Source: RGIG9041 sp045541455 (GTDB lineage Bacteria; Bacillota; Clostridia; Oscillospirales; QAKW01). Taken from it: a stretch of 43,592 nucleotides of DNA. Every line of letters begins with the position of its first letter. The stretch's first letter is position 1. The position numbers were made by a program, and so were the translations under genes. The DNA lies in assembly GCA_045541455.1 (NCBI GenBank), contig JAZQJA010000024.1:1-43592 (forward strand), written 5' to 3'. The notes below the pieces were generated by a model. It was not told the origin of the DNA, searched no databases, and was given only the letters and a program-made list of their open reading frames with translations. This document shows positions 7,373 through 15,497 of the stretch, in pieces.

Positions 7373-8206
7373 TTATAACTTTTTGCTTGCCCCTGTAAAT
7401 GTTTTTATATTGTAATGGTTTTCAACTACATCTTGAAAACTTGTTTTAGGTGAAACAAAGCCGCGAAGGTCACGCCCTGCCAATGCAACCTCGTAAAGAA
7501 ACGGACCATTGTAATCTGCTTTTTCAAGAAGTGTTATAAGTTTATGCCAGTCAATAAGAGCACAACCCGGCATTGCATGCATTTCGTCAACAAAATCATA
7601 ATCTGATATATGCAGGGTTACAATTTTATCACCAAGTTCGCAAATGAATTGTTCGTGTGAGTCGCAAAGCAGGTGGTTTACATCAAAGCAAACACGAAGG
7701 CGGCTGTCACATTCAACAAGTTCTATCATTTCTTTTGTATCTCTGCCAAGGCAGGTGCGCGGCAAATCTTCTACTGCCAAAACTATCCCTAAACTCTCAG
7801 CATAGTCTGCAAGTTCTTTTAAAGACTTCTTGCAACATTCCATATATAACTGACGTTTACTTTGCTCTATCGGCTCGCCGCTGGGGTGAATAACAGCAAC
7901 TTTCGCCCCAAGAGAATGTGCTGTTTTTATGTAATGCTTGTCAGCCTCTATAGTAAATGCTCGTGTTTTTTCGTCAATATGTGAGATGTCATACTTTTTG
8001 CCGCCAAACGGCAAATGAAATGACCATACCTTAACGCCGGTTCTCTCGCTTTCGCGTTGTATCATATCAAAATCAACCGTGTCAATTATATCTCTGTGCG
8101 GCGACACCTCTATGTATTCAATGCCGCAGGATTTTAACTTATCAAAAACCTCGGTCGTAAAGTTGCCTAGAGATAATGCGGTTTTCCACTTTTTACAATC
8201 AGTCAT
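7373..8206 (-). CDS. Sugar phosphate isomerase/epimerase-like TIM-barrel protein
   Basis: The 277-residue protein resembles the xylose isomerase-like AP-endonuclease-2 superfamily. Likely divalent metal ligands are visible in order: the Glu of VEDLPRTC, the Asp and His of CFDVNHLL, the His of LHISDYD and the Glu of YEVAL. The ATG at 8206 is chosen because AGAGGTGAT lies about 6 nt before it; an upstream in-frame extension would run through the promoter. It is transcribed divergently from the deo operon, and an inverted repeat lies between the two promoters. A role in (deoxy)sugar metabolism linked to nucleoside breakdown is possible, but the substrate is unknown. Confidence 0.75.
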   Translation of the reverse strand: MTDCKKWKTALSLGNFTTEVFDKLKSCGIEYIEVSPHRDIIDTVDFDMIQRESERTGVKVWSFHLPFGGKKYDISHIDEKTRAFTIEADKHYIKTAHSLGAKVAVIHPSGEPIEQSKRQLYMECCKKSLKELADYAESLGIVLAVEDLPRTCLGRDTKEMIELVECDSRLRVCFDVNHLLCDSHEQFICELGDKIVTLHISDYDFVDEMHAMPGCALIDWHKLITLLEKADYNGPFLYEVALAGRDLRGFVSPKTSFQDVVENHYNIKTFTGASKKL

Positions 8207-8224
8207 TAATATCACCTCTAAAAT

Positions 8225-8253
8225 ATTATAAAAGAAAAAAATTGGCAAGTCAA
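8225..8253 (-). promoter_or_regulatory. Promoter of the isomerase-like gene
   Basis: On the minus strand TTGACT (8248-8253) is separated from a perfect TATAAT (8225-8230) by 17 bp. It lies about 20 bp before the start codon and diverges from the deoC promoter 8 bp away. Confidence 0.75.
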
Positions 8254-8260
8254 TCACTCG

Positions 8261-8289
8261 TTGCAATTGTCTCACGCGCGTGATATAAT
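8261..8289 (+). promoter_or_regulatory. Promoter of the deo operon with operator-like palindrome
   Basis: TTGCAA (8261-8266) and TATAAT (8284-8289) are 17 bp apart. The spacer contains the 12-bp perfect palindrome TCACGCGCGTGA (8272-8283), which abuts the -10 box. A protein bound there would block RNA polymerase, so it is a candidate operator. I do not recognise it as a known DeoR, CytR or cre site. Confidence 0.7.
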
Positions 8290-8318
8290 CAAATTAACTA
8301 AATTTAAAGGTGATTAAT

Positions 8319-8969
8319 ATGGATATAAAATCAATTTTATCGGCAGTTGACCATACGGTTTTATCACCCGTTGCAGTGTGGGATGATATCAAATATGCGT
8401 GTGACGAGGCACGTGAGTATTGTACGGCATCAGTTTGCATTCCTCCGTCGTTTGTAAAGCCGGCATCAGACTACCTTTTGGGTGAGATTCCTGTTTGTAC
8501 CGTTGTTGGTTTTCCAAATGGGTATATGACAAAAAACGCTAAACTTTATGAAACGGAAAATGCTCTTAAAAACGGTGCAGATGAGATAGATACAGTTATA
8601 AACTTAGGAGATTTAAAATCGGGAAACACCGATAAAATTTTAGACGAACTTAAAGCGCAAAAATTGCTTTGCGGTGATAAAATTTTAAAAGTAATTATTG
8701 AAACTTGCTTGCTTTGTGAAGATGAGAAAATCGTTATGTGCGATATTGTTTCGCGCTCGGGCGCCGATTTTATAAAAACCTCCACAGGCTTTTCAAAGGG
8801 TGGTGCTACTTTTGATGATATAAAGCTTTTTAAAAAATATGCCGCACCTCACCTTAAAATTAAGGCGGCGGGCGGTATTTCAACGCTTGACGATGCCGAT
8901 GAGTTTTTGCGTTTAGGTGCATCAAGGCTTGGCACATCAAGAATAATTAAACTTGTAAAGGAGATGTAA
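8319..8969 (+). CDS. deoC: Deoxyribose-phosphate aldolase
   Basis: Cleaves 2-deoxyribose-5-phosphate to glyceraldehyde-3-phosphate and acetaldehyde. The 216-residue protein has the DeoC active-site set: Asp91 in EIDTVIN, the Schiff-base Lys153 in FIKTSTGF and Lys182 in IKAAGG. Start: the ATG at 8319 follows AAAGGTGAT; an upstream GTG at 8310 is part of that ribosome binding site. It is the first gene of the deo operon and handles the product made by deoB downstream. Confidence 0.95.
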   Translation: MDIKSILSAVDHTVLSPVAVWDDIKYACDEAREYCTASVCIPPSFVKPASDYLLGEIPVCTVVGFPNGYMTKNAKLYETENALKNGADEIDTVINLGDLKSGNTDKILDELKAQKLLCGDKILKVIIETCLLCEDEKIVMCDIVSRSGADFIKTSTGFSKGGATFDDIKLFKKYAAPHLKIKAAGGISTLDDADEFLRLGASRLGTSRIIKLVKEM

Positions 8970-8971
8970 CT

Positions 8972-9697
8972 ATGTCAGTTCCAACACCGCATATAAATGC
9001 CAATAAAGGTGATTTTGCAAAAACGGTTTTAATGCCCGGCGACCCGCTGCGCTCAAAATTTATTGCCGAAAACTTTTTGCAAAACGCAAAGCTTGTTAAT
9101 AATGTTCGTGGTGTTTACGGTTATACAGGCACATATAAAGGCGTACCTGTTAGCGTTATGGCTTCGGGTATGGGCATGGCATCAATGGGTATATACAGTT
9201 ATGAATTGTTTAACTTTTATGATGTTTCAAATATAATCCGCATCGGCTCTTGCGGCGCTCTGTCAAAAGATATAAAAATCAGAGATATTATTATCGGTAT
9301 GGGCGCATCTACAAATTCAAACTATATGTTGCAGTTTGGTGTAAACGGAATTTACGCGCCAATTTGCGATTATACATTAATGTCAAAGGCTGTAAAATAC
9401 TGTGAGGAAAAGGGTGTAAACTTTACTGTAGGCAACATCTTTTCAAGTGATACTTTTTATAATGCAAACCCTGACAGTAACAAAGGATTGATAAACCTTG
9501 GTGTACTCGCTGTAGAAATGGAGGCTGCGGCGCTTTATGCCAATGCCGCTTTTGCTAAAAAACGCGCGCTTGCAATATGTACCGTATCCGATAACATTAT
9601 AACGGGTGAAGCTACAACATCTGCACAGCGTGAAACCTCGTTTACTCAAATGATGGAAATAGCGCTTGAAACAGCACGGGAGATGGATTCTATATGA
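8972..9697 (+). CDS. deoD: Purine-nucleoside phosphorylase (DeoD type)
   Basis: Phosphorolyses purine (deoxy)nucleosides to free base and (deoxy)ribose-1-phosphate. The 241-residue length and sequence (MPGDPLRSKFIAENFL, ASGMGMASMGIYSYEL, VEMEAAALYA, TVSDNI) fit the hexameric DeoD family rather than the trimeric PunA family. The ATG is 2 bp after deoC with AGGAGATG before it. The gene overlaps deoB by 4 bp (ATGA). Its sugar-1-phosphate product is the substrate of DeoB. Confidence 0.93.
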   Translation: MSVPTPHINANKGDFAKTVLMPGDPLRSKFIAENFLQNAKLVNNVRGVYGYTGTYKGVPVSVMASGMGMASMGIYSYELFNFYDVSNIIRIGSCGALSKDIKIRDIIIGMGASTNSNYMLQFGVNGIYAPICDYTLMSKAVKYCEEKGVNFTVGNIFSSDTFYNANPDSNKGLINLGVLAVEMEAAALYANAAFAKKRALAICTVSDNIITGEATTSAQRETSFTQMMEIALETAREMDSI

Positions 9698-10836
9698 AAA
9701 GGGTATTTGTAATTGTCCTTGACAGTTTTGGTATTGGCGCCTTACCCGACGCTCACCTTTTTGGTGACAGTGGTGCCAATACTTTGAAAAGCGTGTCAAA
9801 CTCAAAATATTTTAAAGCTGACAACCTTAAAAAACTTGGCCTATTTAACATTGACGGTGTTAGTGTTGGCAGCAAATATGAAAAACCTATTGCTAAACAC
9901 GGCAGGCTTGTAGAACTTTCTAACGGCAAGGATACGACAACAGGTCATTGGGAAATGGCCGGCATTGTGTCAAAAAAGCCAAGTCCGGTATTTGAAAAAG
10001 GCTTGCCTTCTAATGTTATTAAAAAATTGGAAGAGGCTTTTAATCGCCCAATTTTGTGCAATAAAGCATATTCGGGTACAGAGGTTATTCGGGATTACGG
10101 TGAACAACATATTAAAACGGGCGCACTTATTTGCTACACTTCAGCTGACAGCGTTTTTCAAATTGCGGCGCATGAAGATGTTGTACCGATTGATGAACTT
10201 TATAGTTGCTGTGAAAAGGCACGTAAAATACTTGTAGGAGATTATGCTGTAAGCAGGGTTATAGCACGTCCGTTTATAACTGAAAACGGTGAGTTTAAAC
10301 GAACGGCAAACCGTCACGATTTTTCGCTTAAACCTACGGGCAAAACAGTTTTGGATGTGCTGTGCCAAAACGGTTTTGATACAATTGCGGTAGGTAAGAT
10401 AACCGACATTTTTGCGGGTGTGGGTATATCCCGTACAATTCGCACAATATCCAACGCTGACGGTATGCAAAAAACTTTGCAACTGACAAATGAAGATTTT
10501 AATGGTTTGTGCTTTGTAAATCTTGTTGATTTTGATACTCTTTATGGCCATCGCAACGACGCCGACGGATATGCAAAGGCAATTGCCGAGTTTGATGCGT
10601 TTTTACCCAAGTTATTAGAAAAACTAAACAGTGATGATGCTCTTATTATTACGGCGGATCACGGCTGTGACCCTTGTGACAATTCCACAGATCACACTCG
10701 AGAATATGTACCGGTATTGATATACTCAGATTCTGTTGAGCCTTGCAATTTCGGTACTAAAAACTCGTTTGCCTGCATTGGTAAAACCGTTGCAAATATG
10801 TTTGGCTGTGATATTACCGAAGGAGAGATATTATGA
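9694..10836 (+). CDS. deoB: Phosphopentomutase
   Basis: Interconverts (deoxy)ribose-1-phosphate and 5-phosphate, linking the phosphorylases to DeoC. The 380-residue protein belongs to the alkaline-phosphatase-like mutases. The N-terminal metal site lies in DSFGIGALPDA, the catalytic Thr region is GKDTTTGHWEMAG, and the C-terminal metal ligands are in TADHGCDP. The length is close to the usual ~390. It overlaps deoD and cdd by ATGA at both ends, so the three are translationally coupled. Confidence 0.94.
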   Translation: MKRVFVIVLDSFGIGALPDAHLFGDSGANTLKSVSNSKYFKADNLKKLGLFNIDGVSVGSKYEKPIAKHGRLVELSNGKDTTTGHWEMAGIVSKKPSPVFEKGLPSNVIKKLEEAFNRPILCNKAYSGTEVIRDYGEQHIKTGALICYTSADSVFQIAAHEDVVPIDELYSCCEKARKILVGDYAVSRVIARPFITENGEFKRTANRHDFSLKPTGKTVLDVLCQNGFDTIAVGKITDIFAGVGISRTIRTISNADGMQKTLQLTNEDFNGLCFVNLVDFDTLYGHRNDADGYAKAIAEFDAFLPKLLEKLNSDDALIITADHGCDPCDNSTDHTREYVPVLIYSDSVEPCNFGTKNSFACIGKTVANMFGCDITEGEIL

Positions 10837-11231
10837 CAGATAATAAACTTTGCGCCATTGCGACAGAGCAAATGAAAAACTCCTATTCACCATATTCGTT
10901 TTTTACTGTCGGCGCTGCACTTTTATGTGATGATGGAAGTGTTTATACCGGCTGTAACATTGAAAATTCCGCTTTTACACCAACGGTATGTGCCGAACGC
11001 ACTGCTTTTTTTAAAGCGGTGTCGGAAGGCAAACGCAATTTTAAAAAAATCGCAATTGCAGGCGGTAAAAACGCAACCGTTACAAAAGCGTGCGCTCCTT
11101 GCGGTGTTTGCAGGCAGGTTATGAGTGAGTTTTGCTCTAAGGATTTCGAAATATTACTTGTAACGCCAAATGGCTTTGAAAAACACACTTTGTTTAAACT
11201 TTTACCGCTCAGCTTTGCATTGGAGAAATAA
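10833..11231 (+). CDS. cdd: Cytidine deaminase
   Basis: Deaminates cytidine and deoxycytidine to uridine and deoxyuridine, which the phosphorylase encoded next can cleave. The 132-residue size is that of the homotetrameric Zn2+ enzyme. Zinc ligands Cys53 (VCAERTAF), Cys90 and Cys93 (PCGVC) and the catalytic Glu55 are present. The ATG overlaps the deoB stop, and one base separates its stop from the pdp start. Confidence 0.94.
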   Translation: MTDNKLCAIATEQMKNSYSPYSFFTVGAALLCDDGSVYTGCNIENSAFTPTVCAERTAFFKAVSEGKRNFKKIAIAGGKNATVTKACAPCGVCRQVMSEFCSKDFEILLVTPNGFEKHTLFKLLPLSFALEK

Positions 11232-11232
11232 T

Positions 11233-12528
11233 ATGAGAATGTATGATATTATAAAGAAAAAGCGTGACGGCCATCAACTTACCAAAGCCGAAATAGAATT
11301 TGCCATAAACGGCTTTACTGACGGTACAATTCCCGATTATCAAATGTCGGCGCTTGCAATGGCAGTGTATTTTTCGGGTATGACAAGTGAAGAAACCGCA
11401 ATTCTTACAAATTCAATGATGCTGTCGGGAGATATTGTCGATTTGTCAGAGTTTGGCGATAAAACGGTAGATAAACACAGTACCGGCGGCGTGGGAGATA
11501 AAACTTCGCTGATTGTTGCACCTATAGTTGCATCACTTGGTGCTGTGATAGCTAAAATGAGCGGACGCGGGCTTGGTCATACCGGTGGAACAGTTGATAA
11601 ACTCGAGGCATTTGCAGGCTATAACACATCGTTATCTCACAATGAGTTTTTGCAGCAGGTGAGAAAAGTAGGGATAGCACTTGTAGGTCAGTCGGGTAAT
11701 CTCACCCCTGCCGATAAAAAACTATACGCTCTTCGTGATGTTACGGCAACTGTTGACAGTATGCCGCTTATTGCGTCGAGTATTATGAGTAAAAAACTTG
11801 CTGCGGGCGCCCACTCGATTGTTTTGGATGTAAAGATGGGAAGCGGCGCTTTTTTAAAAACGGAAAAACAAGCCAGGGAACTGGCAAGAGAGATGGTAAG
11901 CCTTGGCAAATCTCTTGGTCGAAATGTATGCGCACTGATAACCAATATGGATATACCTCTTGGTAATAATGTAGGAAATGCGCTTGAAATCAAAGAGGCT
12001 ATTGATGTGCTAAACGGCGGTGGCCCTGAAGATTTAAAAACAGTTAGTTTTGCACTTGCATCTTCAATGGTTCAACTTTCTCTTAAATTAAATGAAAAAA
12101 CAGCTTTGGAAATGGTGCATCAAGCGGTTGATAGCGGCAGGGCACTAGACAAACTGTGTGAATGGATCGAAGCACAGGGCAGTGACAAAAAATATGTGCA
12201 AAATCCCGACCTTTTGTGTAAAGCTCCTATTACCGTTTCCGTAAAAAGCAACAAGGACGGATACATTTCAAAAATGGATGCAGAACAAATAGGTATATGC
12301 GCGTGTATGCTTGGCGCAGGCAGAACTGTTAAAGATGGCAAAATTGACTTATCTGCAGGTATTGTTATGACCAAAAAGACAGGCGAGCGGGTGTGCGCAG
12401 GGGACACGGTTGCAATTTTTCATACATCAAAAAATGATGTAAGCGATGTTGTAAAAAAATACTTGTCTTCTCTTGAAATTACTGATAAAAAGCCCGAAAA
12501 ACAACCGCTTGTTTATGGTGTAGTTTAA
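11233..12528 (+). CDS. pdp: Pyrimidine-nucleoside phosphorylase
   Basis: Phosphorolyses uridine, deoxyuridine and thymidine. The 431-residue protein has the signature of the thymidine/pyrimidine phosphorylase family, with KHSTGGVGDKTS for phosphate binding and SGRGLGHTGGTVDKLEA after it. The N-terminus resembles the broad-specificity Bacillus-type Pdp more than enterobacterial DeoA; thymidine phosphorylase activity is also expected. The ATG at 11233 is chosen because GGAG lies 7 nt before it. An upstream extension would overlap cdd by 60 bp. Confidence 0.92.
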   Translation: MRMYDIIKKKRDGHQLTKAEIEFAINGFTDGTIPDYQMSALAMAVYFSGMTSEETAILTNSMMLSGDIVDLSEFGDKTVDKHSTGGVGDKTSLIVAPIVASLGAVIAKMSGRGLGHTGGTVDKLEAFAGYNTSLSHNEFLQQVRKVGIALVGQSGNLTPADKKLYALRDVTATVDSMPLIASSIMSKKLAAGAHSIVLDVKMGSGAFLKTEKQARELAREMVSLGKSLGRNVCALITNMDIPLGNNVGNALEIKEAIDVLNGGGPEDLKTVSFALASSMVQLSLKLNEKTALEMVHQAVDSGRALDKLCEWIEAQGSDKKYVQNPDLLCKAPITVSVKSNKDGYISKMDAEQIGICACMLGAGRTVKDGKIDLSAGIVMTKKTGERVCAGDTVAIFHTSKNDVSDVVKKYLSSLEITDKKPEKQPLVYGVV

Positions 12529-12551
12529 AGATGAAAAACGAGGAGAAATTT

Positions 12552-12944
12552 ATGAAAAAAACAGTATCTCTTTTAATGCTTATTGTTATTGCGTTTTCGC
12601 TGTTTTCGTGCGTTTCACGTCCTACAAAATCTCAAAAACAGCAGATAGCCGATACTATGGCAGAATACGAAAATGCCGTTATAAGTGTCGGCAAGCAGAT
12701 GTATACTCTTGCAGACCTTGTAGAAAGCGGAGATATAACTGCAGAAGCATACGAATATTACGATGATAGATTTATGCAACTTGAGCAAATACGTAAGACC
12801 CTTAAAATAAAATACGACAATGAATTTGTCCGTTTTACCAAAGAAGATGCATCGGAATTTTTAGCAAGCTACGAGGAGCCGATGCAAAGCGCAAAACAAT
12901 ACCTTGAAGATGTACTTAAATTTATAGAAAAAGCAAAGGGATAA
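12552..12944 (+). CDS. Small putative lipoprotein of unknown function
   Basis: The 130-residue product starts with a lipoprotein signal: MKK, a hydrophobic run, and a lipobox LFSC with Cys20 as the lipidation site. The mature part is hydrophilic and probably helical, rich in Glu, Lys, Gln and Ala, with no motif I recognise. The ATG at 12552 is preceded by GAGGAGA. An in-frame ATG at 12531 lies before that ribosome binding site and is not favoured. Sitting 23 bp after pdp it is probably part of the deo operon, but a role in nucleoside uptake would be a guess. Confidence 0.7.
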   Translation: MKKTVSLLMLIVIAFSLFSCVSRPTKSQKQQIADTMAEYENAVISVGKQMYTLADLVESGDITAEAYEYYDDRFMQLEQIRKTLKIKYDNEFVRFTKEDASEFLASYEEPMQSAKQYLEDVLKFIEKAKG

Positions 12945-12948
12945 AACT

Positions 12949-13941
12949 GTGGTTAAAACAGAAGCTCAACGCCTAAAAATACTCTACATTTATGATATTT
13001 TGAAAAATGAAACAGACGGCGAAAAAGGTATCACTGTAGCCGAAATTATTGCTAAACTTGAAAATTACGGTGTGTATGCCGAACGAAAAGCAATCTACGA
13101 GGATATATCGGCTCTTAGCAATCTTTACGGTGCAGATATAATAAAACAAAAAACATCAAATCGTTTTGAATATCGTTTGGCATCTCGTGATTTCCAGTTA
13201 CCTGAACTCAAACTTCTTGTCGACGCGGTTCAGTCTTCGAGATTTATTACCCGCAAAAAAAGTGATGAACTCATTTCAAAACTCGAGTCGCTTACAAGCA
13301 AACATCAGGCATTAGAACTTCGCGGTCAGGTGTATGTCACAAACCGCATAAAAACGATGAATGAAACTATCTACTACAATGTAGATGATATAAATAAAGC
13401 AATAATAACCGACCGTAAAATAACGTTTGACTATTTTGAATGGACTCCCGACAAGAAAAAACACTTGCGCCGTAACGGCAAACGGTATATGGCAAGCCCG
13501 CTTGCACTTAGTTGGGTTAGCGAAAACTATTATCTTATTGCTTATGATGACAACGCCGACAAAATCAAGCACTACCGCGTTGATAAGATGCTGAAAATAG
13601 AATTGCTCGATCAAAAAAGGACGTTATGTCAATTTAATATTGAGGCGTATACATCAAAAGTTTTTGGTATGTTCGGCGGAAGAGAAGAAAAAGTTTCACT
13701 GTTATTTGATAACAGCCTTGCAGGTGCGGTGATAGATCGCTTTGGAAGTGATGTTATAATGATTCCAAACGGCAACCAATTTACGTTTACTGTAACGGCT
13801 GAAATAAGCCCTCAGTTTTTCGCTTGGATTTCAGGCTTTGGAAACCTGGCTAAAATAACACATCCACAAACAGTAAAAAACGAATACATAGAATACATAA
13901 ATTCAATTTTAAATCAATACGAAACACGCAAATCAGACTGA
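12949..13941 (+). CDS. WYL-domain transcriptional regulator
   Basis: The 330-residue protein has an N-terminal winged helix (about 1-75: AQRLKILYIYDIL...AERKAIYEDISALSNLYGADI), a WYL domain in the middle (about 140-225, with KITFDYFEW, SPLALSWVSENYYLIAYD and HYRVDKM) and a WCX-type C-terminal extension. Such proteins bind DNA and sense a ligand, often a nucleotide or oligonucleotide, through the WYL fold. The start is GTG, 8 nt after AAGGG. It is the last gene of the deo operon and a natural candidate to act on the palindrome at 8272-8283, which is inference only. Confidence 0.85.
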   Translation: MVKTEAQRLKILYIYDILKNETDGEKGITVAEIIAKLENYGVYAERKAIYEDISALSNLYGADIIKQKTSNRFEYRLASRDFQLPELKLLVDAVQSSRFITRKKSDELISKLESLTSKHQALELRGQVYVTNRIKTMNETIYYNVDDINKAIITDRKITFDYFEWTPDKKKHLRRNGKRYMASPLALSWVSENYYLIAYDDNADKIKHYRVDKMLKIELLDQKRTLCQFNIEAYTSKVFGMFGGREEKVSLLFDNSLAGAVIDRFGSDVIMIPNGNQFTFTVTAEISPQFFAWISGFGNLAKITHPQTVKNEYIEYINSILNQYETRKSD

Positions 13942-13952
13942 TTTGCGTGTTT
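13922..13952 (+). terminator. Terminator of the deo operon, overlapping the last stop codon
   Basis: A 15-bp perfect stem (13922-13936 with 13938-13952, core CACGCAAATCAG/CTGATTTGCGTG) is followed by a T-rich tract. The TGA of the WYL gene (13939-13941) lies inside the 3' arm. Confidence 0.8.
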
Positions 13953-14019
13953 TTGTTTGCTTTAATAGAATTTTGGTAAAAAATGCAGTAAAAAGTAGTA
14001 AAAATATTCATTATTTATG

Positions 14020-14047
14020 TTGACATTTGCTGTGAAAATGGTATAAT
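14020..14047 (+). promoter_or_regulatory. Promoter of the dcw (mraZ) operon
   Basis: A consensus TTGACA (14020-14025) and TATAAT (14042-14047) are separated by 16 bp. Transcription would start near 14054, exactly where the AAGTGG repeats begin. Confidence 0.85.
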
Positions 14048-14053
14048 AAATCC

Positions 14054-14081
14054 AAGTGGAGTCAAAGTGGTATTAAAGTGG
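14054..14081 (+). promoter_or_regulatory. MraZ-binding repeats
   Basis: Three direct copies of AAGTGG begin at 14054, 14065 and 14076, an exact 11-bp period that places them on one face of the helix. MraZ is known to bind short GTGG-type direct repeats before its own gene, so this is probably the autoregulatory operator, here at the transcription start. Confidence 0.75.
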
Positions 14082-14130
14082 TAGTAAAAAACCAAATTTG
14101 ATAAATTTAAGGAAAGGATGGTGAAAACGG

Positions 14131-14550
14131 TTGCTGGGTGGAACTTATACGCACAATGTCGACGATAAAGGCAGGGTAGTAATGCCTGTCAAGTTCAAAA
14201 AAGAACTCGGGTTAGAGTTTGTGATTACAGCAGGGCTTGATGATACGCTTATGGTAATGTCGCAGACTGAGTGGGAAAAATACACACAGCGGCTTGAAAA
14301 TGCACCTCCTTCAAAAGCACGATGGCTAAACCGCTTTTTCTTTGGAAATATGCATGATGTAACTACAGATAAACAGGGCAGAATGCAAATTCCGCAACAG
14401 CTTCGTCAGAGAATAGGAATCGAAAATGAGGTCGTGTTAGTGGGAAACGGCAACATGGTAGAAATCTGGACTCCGGAGAGGTGGGAAGCTTCTCAAAATA
14501 TGCTTGATAACGATGTAATAGTTGCAAGCATGGACGAACTGATAATTTAG
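14131..14550 (+). CDS. mraZ: MraZ, transcriptional regulator of the division and cell wall cluster
   Basis: The 139-residue protein has two SpoVT/AbrB-like repeats with the conserved DDKGRVVMP (near residue 11) and DKQGRMQIP (near residue 83). MraZ forms a ring-shaped oligomer that binds repeats upstream of its operon and usually represses it. The start is TTG at 14131, with AAGGATGGTG 7 nt before it, and the family N-terminus (M-L-G-G-T-Y-x-H) supports this choice. It is the first gene of the dcw operon. Confidence 0.93.
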   Translation: MLGGTYTHNVDDKGRVVMPVKFKKELGLEFVITAGLDDTLMVMSQTEWEKYTQRLENAPPSKARWLNRFFFGNMHDVTTDKQGRMQIPQQLRQRIGIENEVVLVGNGNMVEIWTPERWEASQNMLDNDVIVASMDELII

Positions 14551-14552
14551 TC

Positions 14553-15485
14553 ATGGAATTTTCACATTACAGCGTAATGCGTGATGAGTGTATAAACTCT
14601 CTTTGTATTAACAAAGACGGTGTTTATGTTGATTGTACGCTTGGCGGCGGTGGACACAGCCTCGAGATAGTGAAACGTCTTGATAGCGGAACTCTTATCG
14701 GCATTGATCAGGATGCAGACGCTTTAAAGGCGGCTGGCTTGCGGCTTTGTGAGTACAAAGACAAAATACGCTTAGTTCACGATAACTTTTCAAATATCAA
14801 AAGCATTATTCGAAATGAAGGCTTTGACCGTGTGGATGGCATTTTGTTTGACCTTGGTGTGTCCAGTTATCAACTTGATAATGCACAGCGCGGTTTTAGT
14901 TATAGGTTTGATGCTCCTCTCGATATGCGAATGTCGCAGGAAAACTATTTGACTGCAGCGGATGTTGTTAATACATATTCTAAAGAAAGTCTTATAAAAA
15001 TACTTTATAACTACGGTGAAGAGCGTTATGCTCCAAAAATTGCCGCAGCTATATGTAAAGCACGGGATATAAAACCCATACAAACAACGTTTGAACTTAA
15101 CGATATAATCAAAAAAGCGTTTCCGCCTTCTGAACGTTATGGGGAAAAGCACCCTTCCAAACGCACATATCAAGCCATTCGCATTGAAGTAAACGGTGAA
15201 CTTGAGATTCTTGAAAACACCGTAAGGGATGCGGTTGACTGTCTTAAAGAACACGGCAGAATTTCAATTATGACATTCCATTCACTTGAAGACAGAATTG
15301 TAAAAAATACTCTGCGCGATCTTGCAACCGGCTGTACTTGTAATAAAAATATACCGGTATGTGTGTGCGGCAGAAAAGAAATAATAAAACTGATAACGAA
15401 AAAACCGGTTGTTGCCGGAAATGACGAATTAAAACAAAATCTGCGTTCAAAGCCTGCAAAGCTTCGTGTGGCAGAAAAGATTTAG
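14553..15485 (+). CDS. rsmH: 16S rRNA m4C1402 methyltransferase RsmH
   Basis: Methylates N4 of C1402 in 16S rRNA using S-adenosylmethionine. The 310-residue protein shows the family motifs: HYSVMRDE at the N-terminus, the SAM-binding YVDCTLGGGGHS, FDLGVSSYQLD, and MTFHSLEDRIVK near the C-terminus. The ATG is 2 bp after mraZ. No clear ribosome binding site is visible, so translation probably depends on ribosomes finishing mraZ. Confidence 0.95.
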   Translation: MEFSHYSVMRDECINSLCINKDGVYVDCTLGGGGHSLEIVKRLDSGTLIGIDQDADALKAAGLRLCEYKDKIRLVHDNFSNIKSIIRNEGFDRVDGILFDLGVSSYQLDNAQRGFSYRFDAPLDMRMSQENYLTAADVVNTYSKESLIKILYNYGEERYAPKIAAAICKARDIKPIQTTFELNDIIKKAFPPSERYGEKHPSKRTYQAIRIEVNGELEILENTVRDAVDCLKEHGRISIMTFHSLEDRIVKNTLRDLATGCTCNKNIPVCVCGRKEIIKLITKKPVVAGNDELKQNLRSKPAKLRVAEKI

Positions 15486-15497
15486 GGGAAAACAAGG

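Noticed and set aside
8207..8275. Extended N-terminus for the isomerase-like protein
   Set aside because: The extra codons would be translated from the promoter region itself (TATAAT at 8225-8230). The ATG at 8206 has the proper ribosome binding site.
14054..14081. Short direct repeats as a CRISPR-like or satellite array
   Set aside because: The units are 6 bp at 11-bp spacing, match the known MraZ box, and sit at the mraZ promoter. No CRISPR array or insertion sequence was seen anywhere in the window.
14790..15254. A 154-codon minus-strand open frame inside rsmH
   Set aside because: It lies wholly antisense to a conserved methyltransferase gene with no ribosome binding site or recognisable protein.
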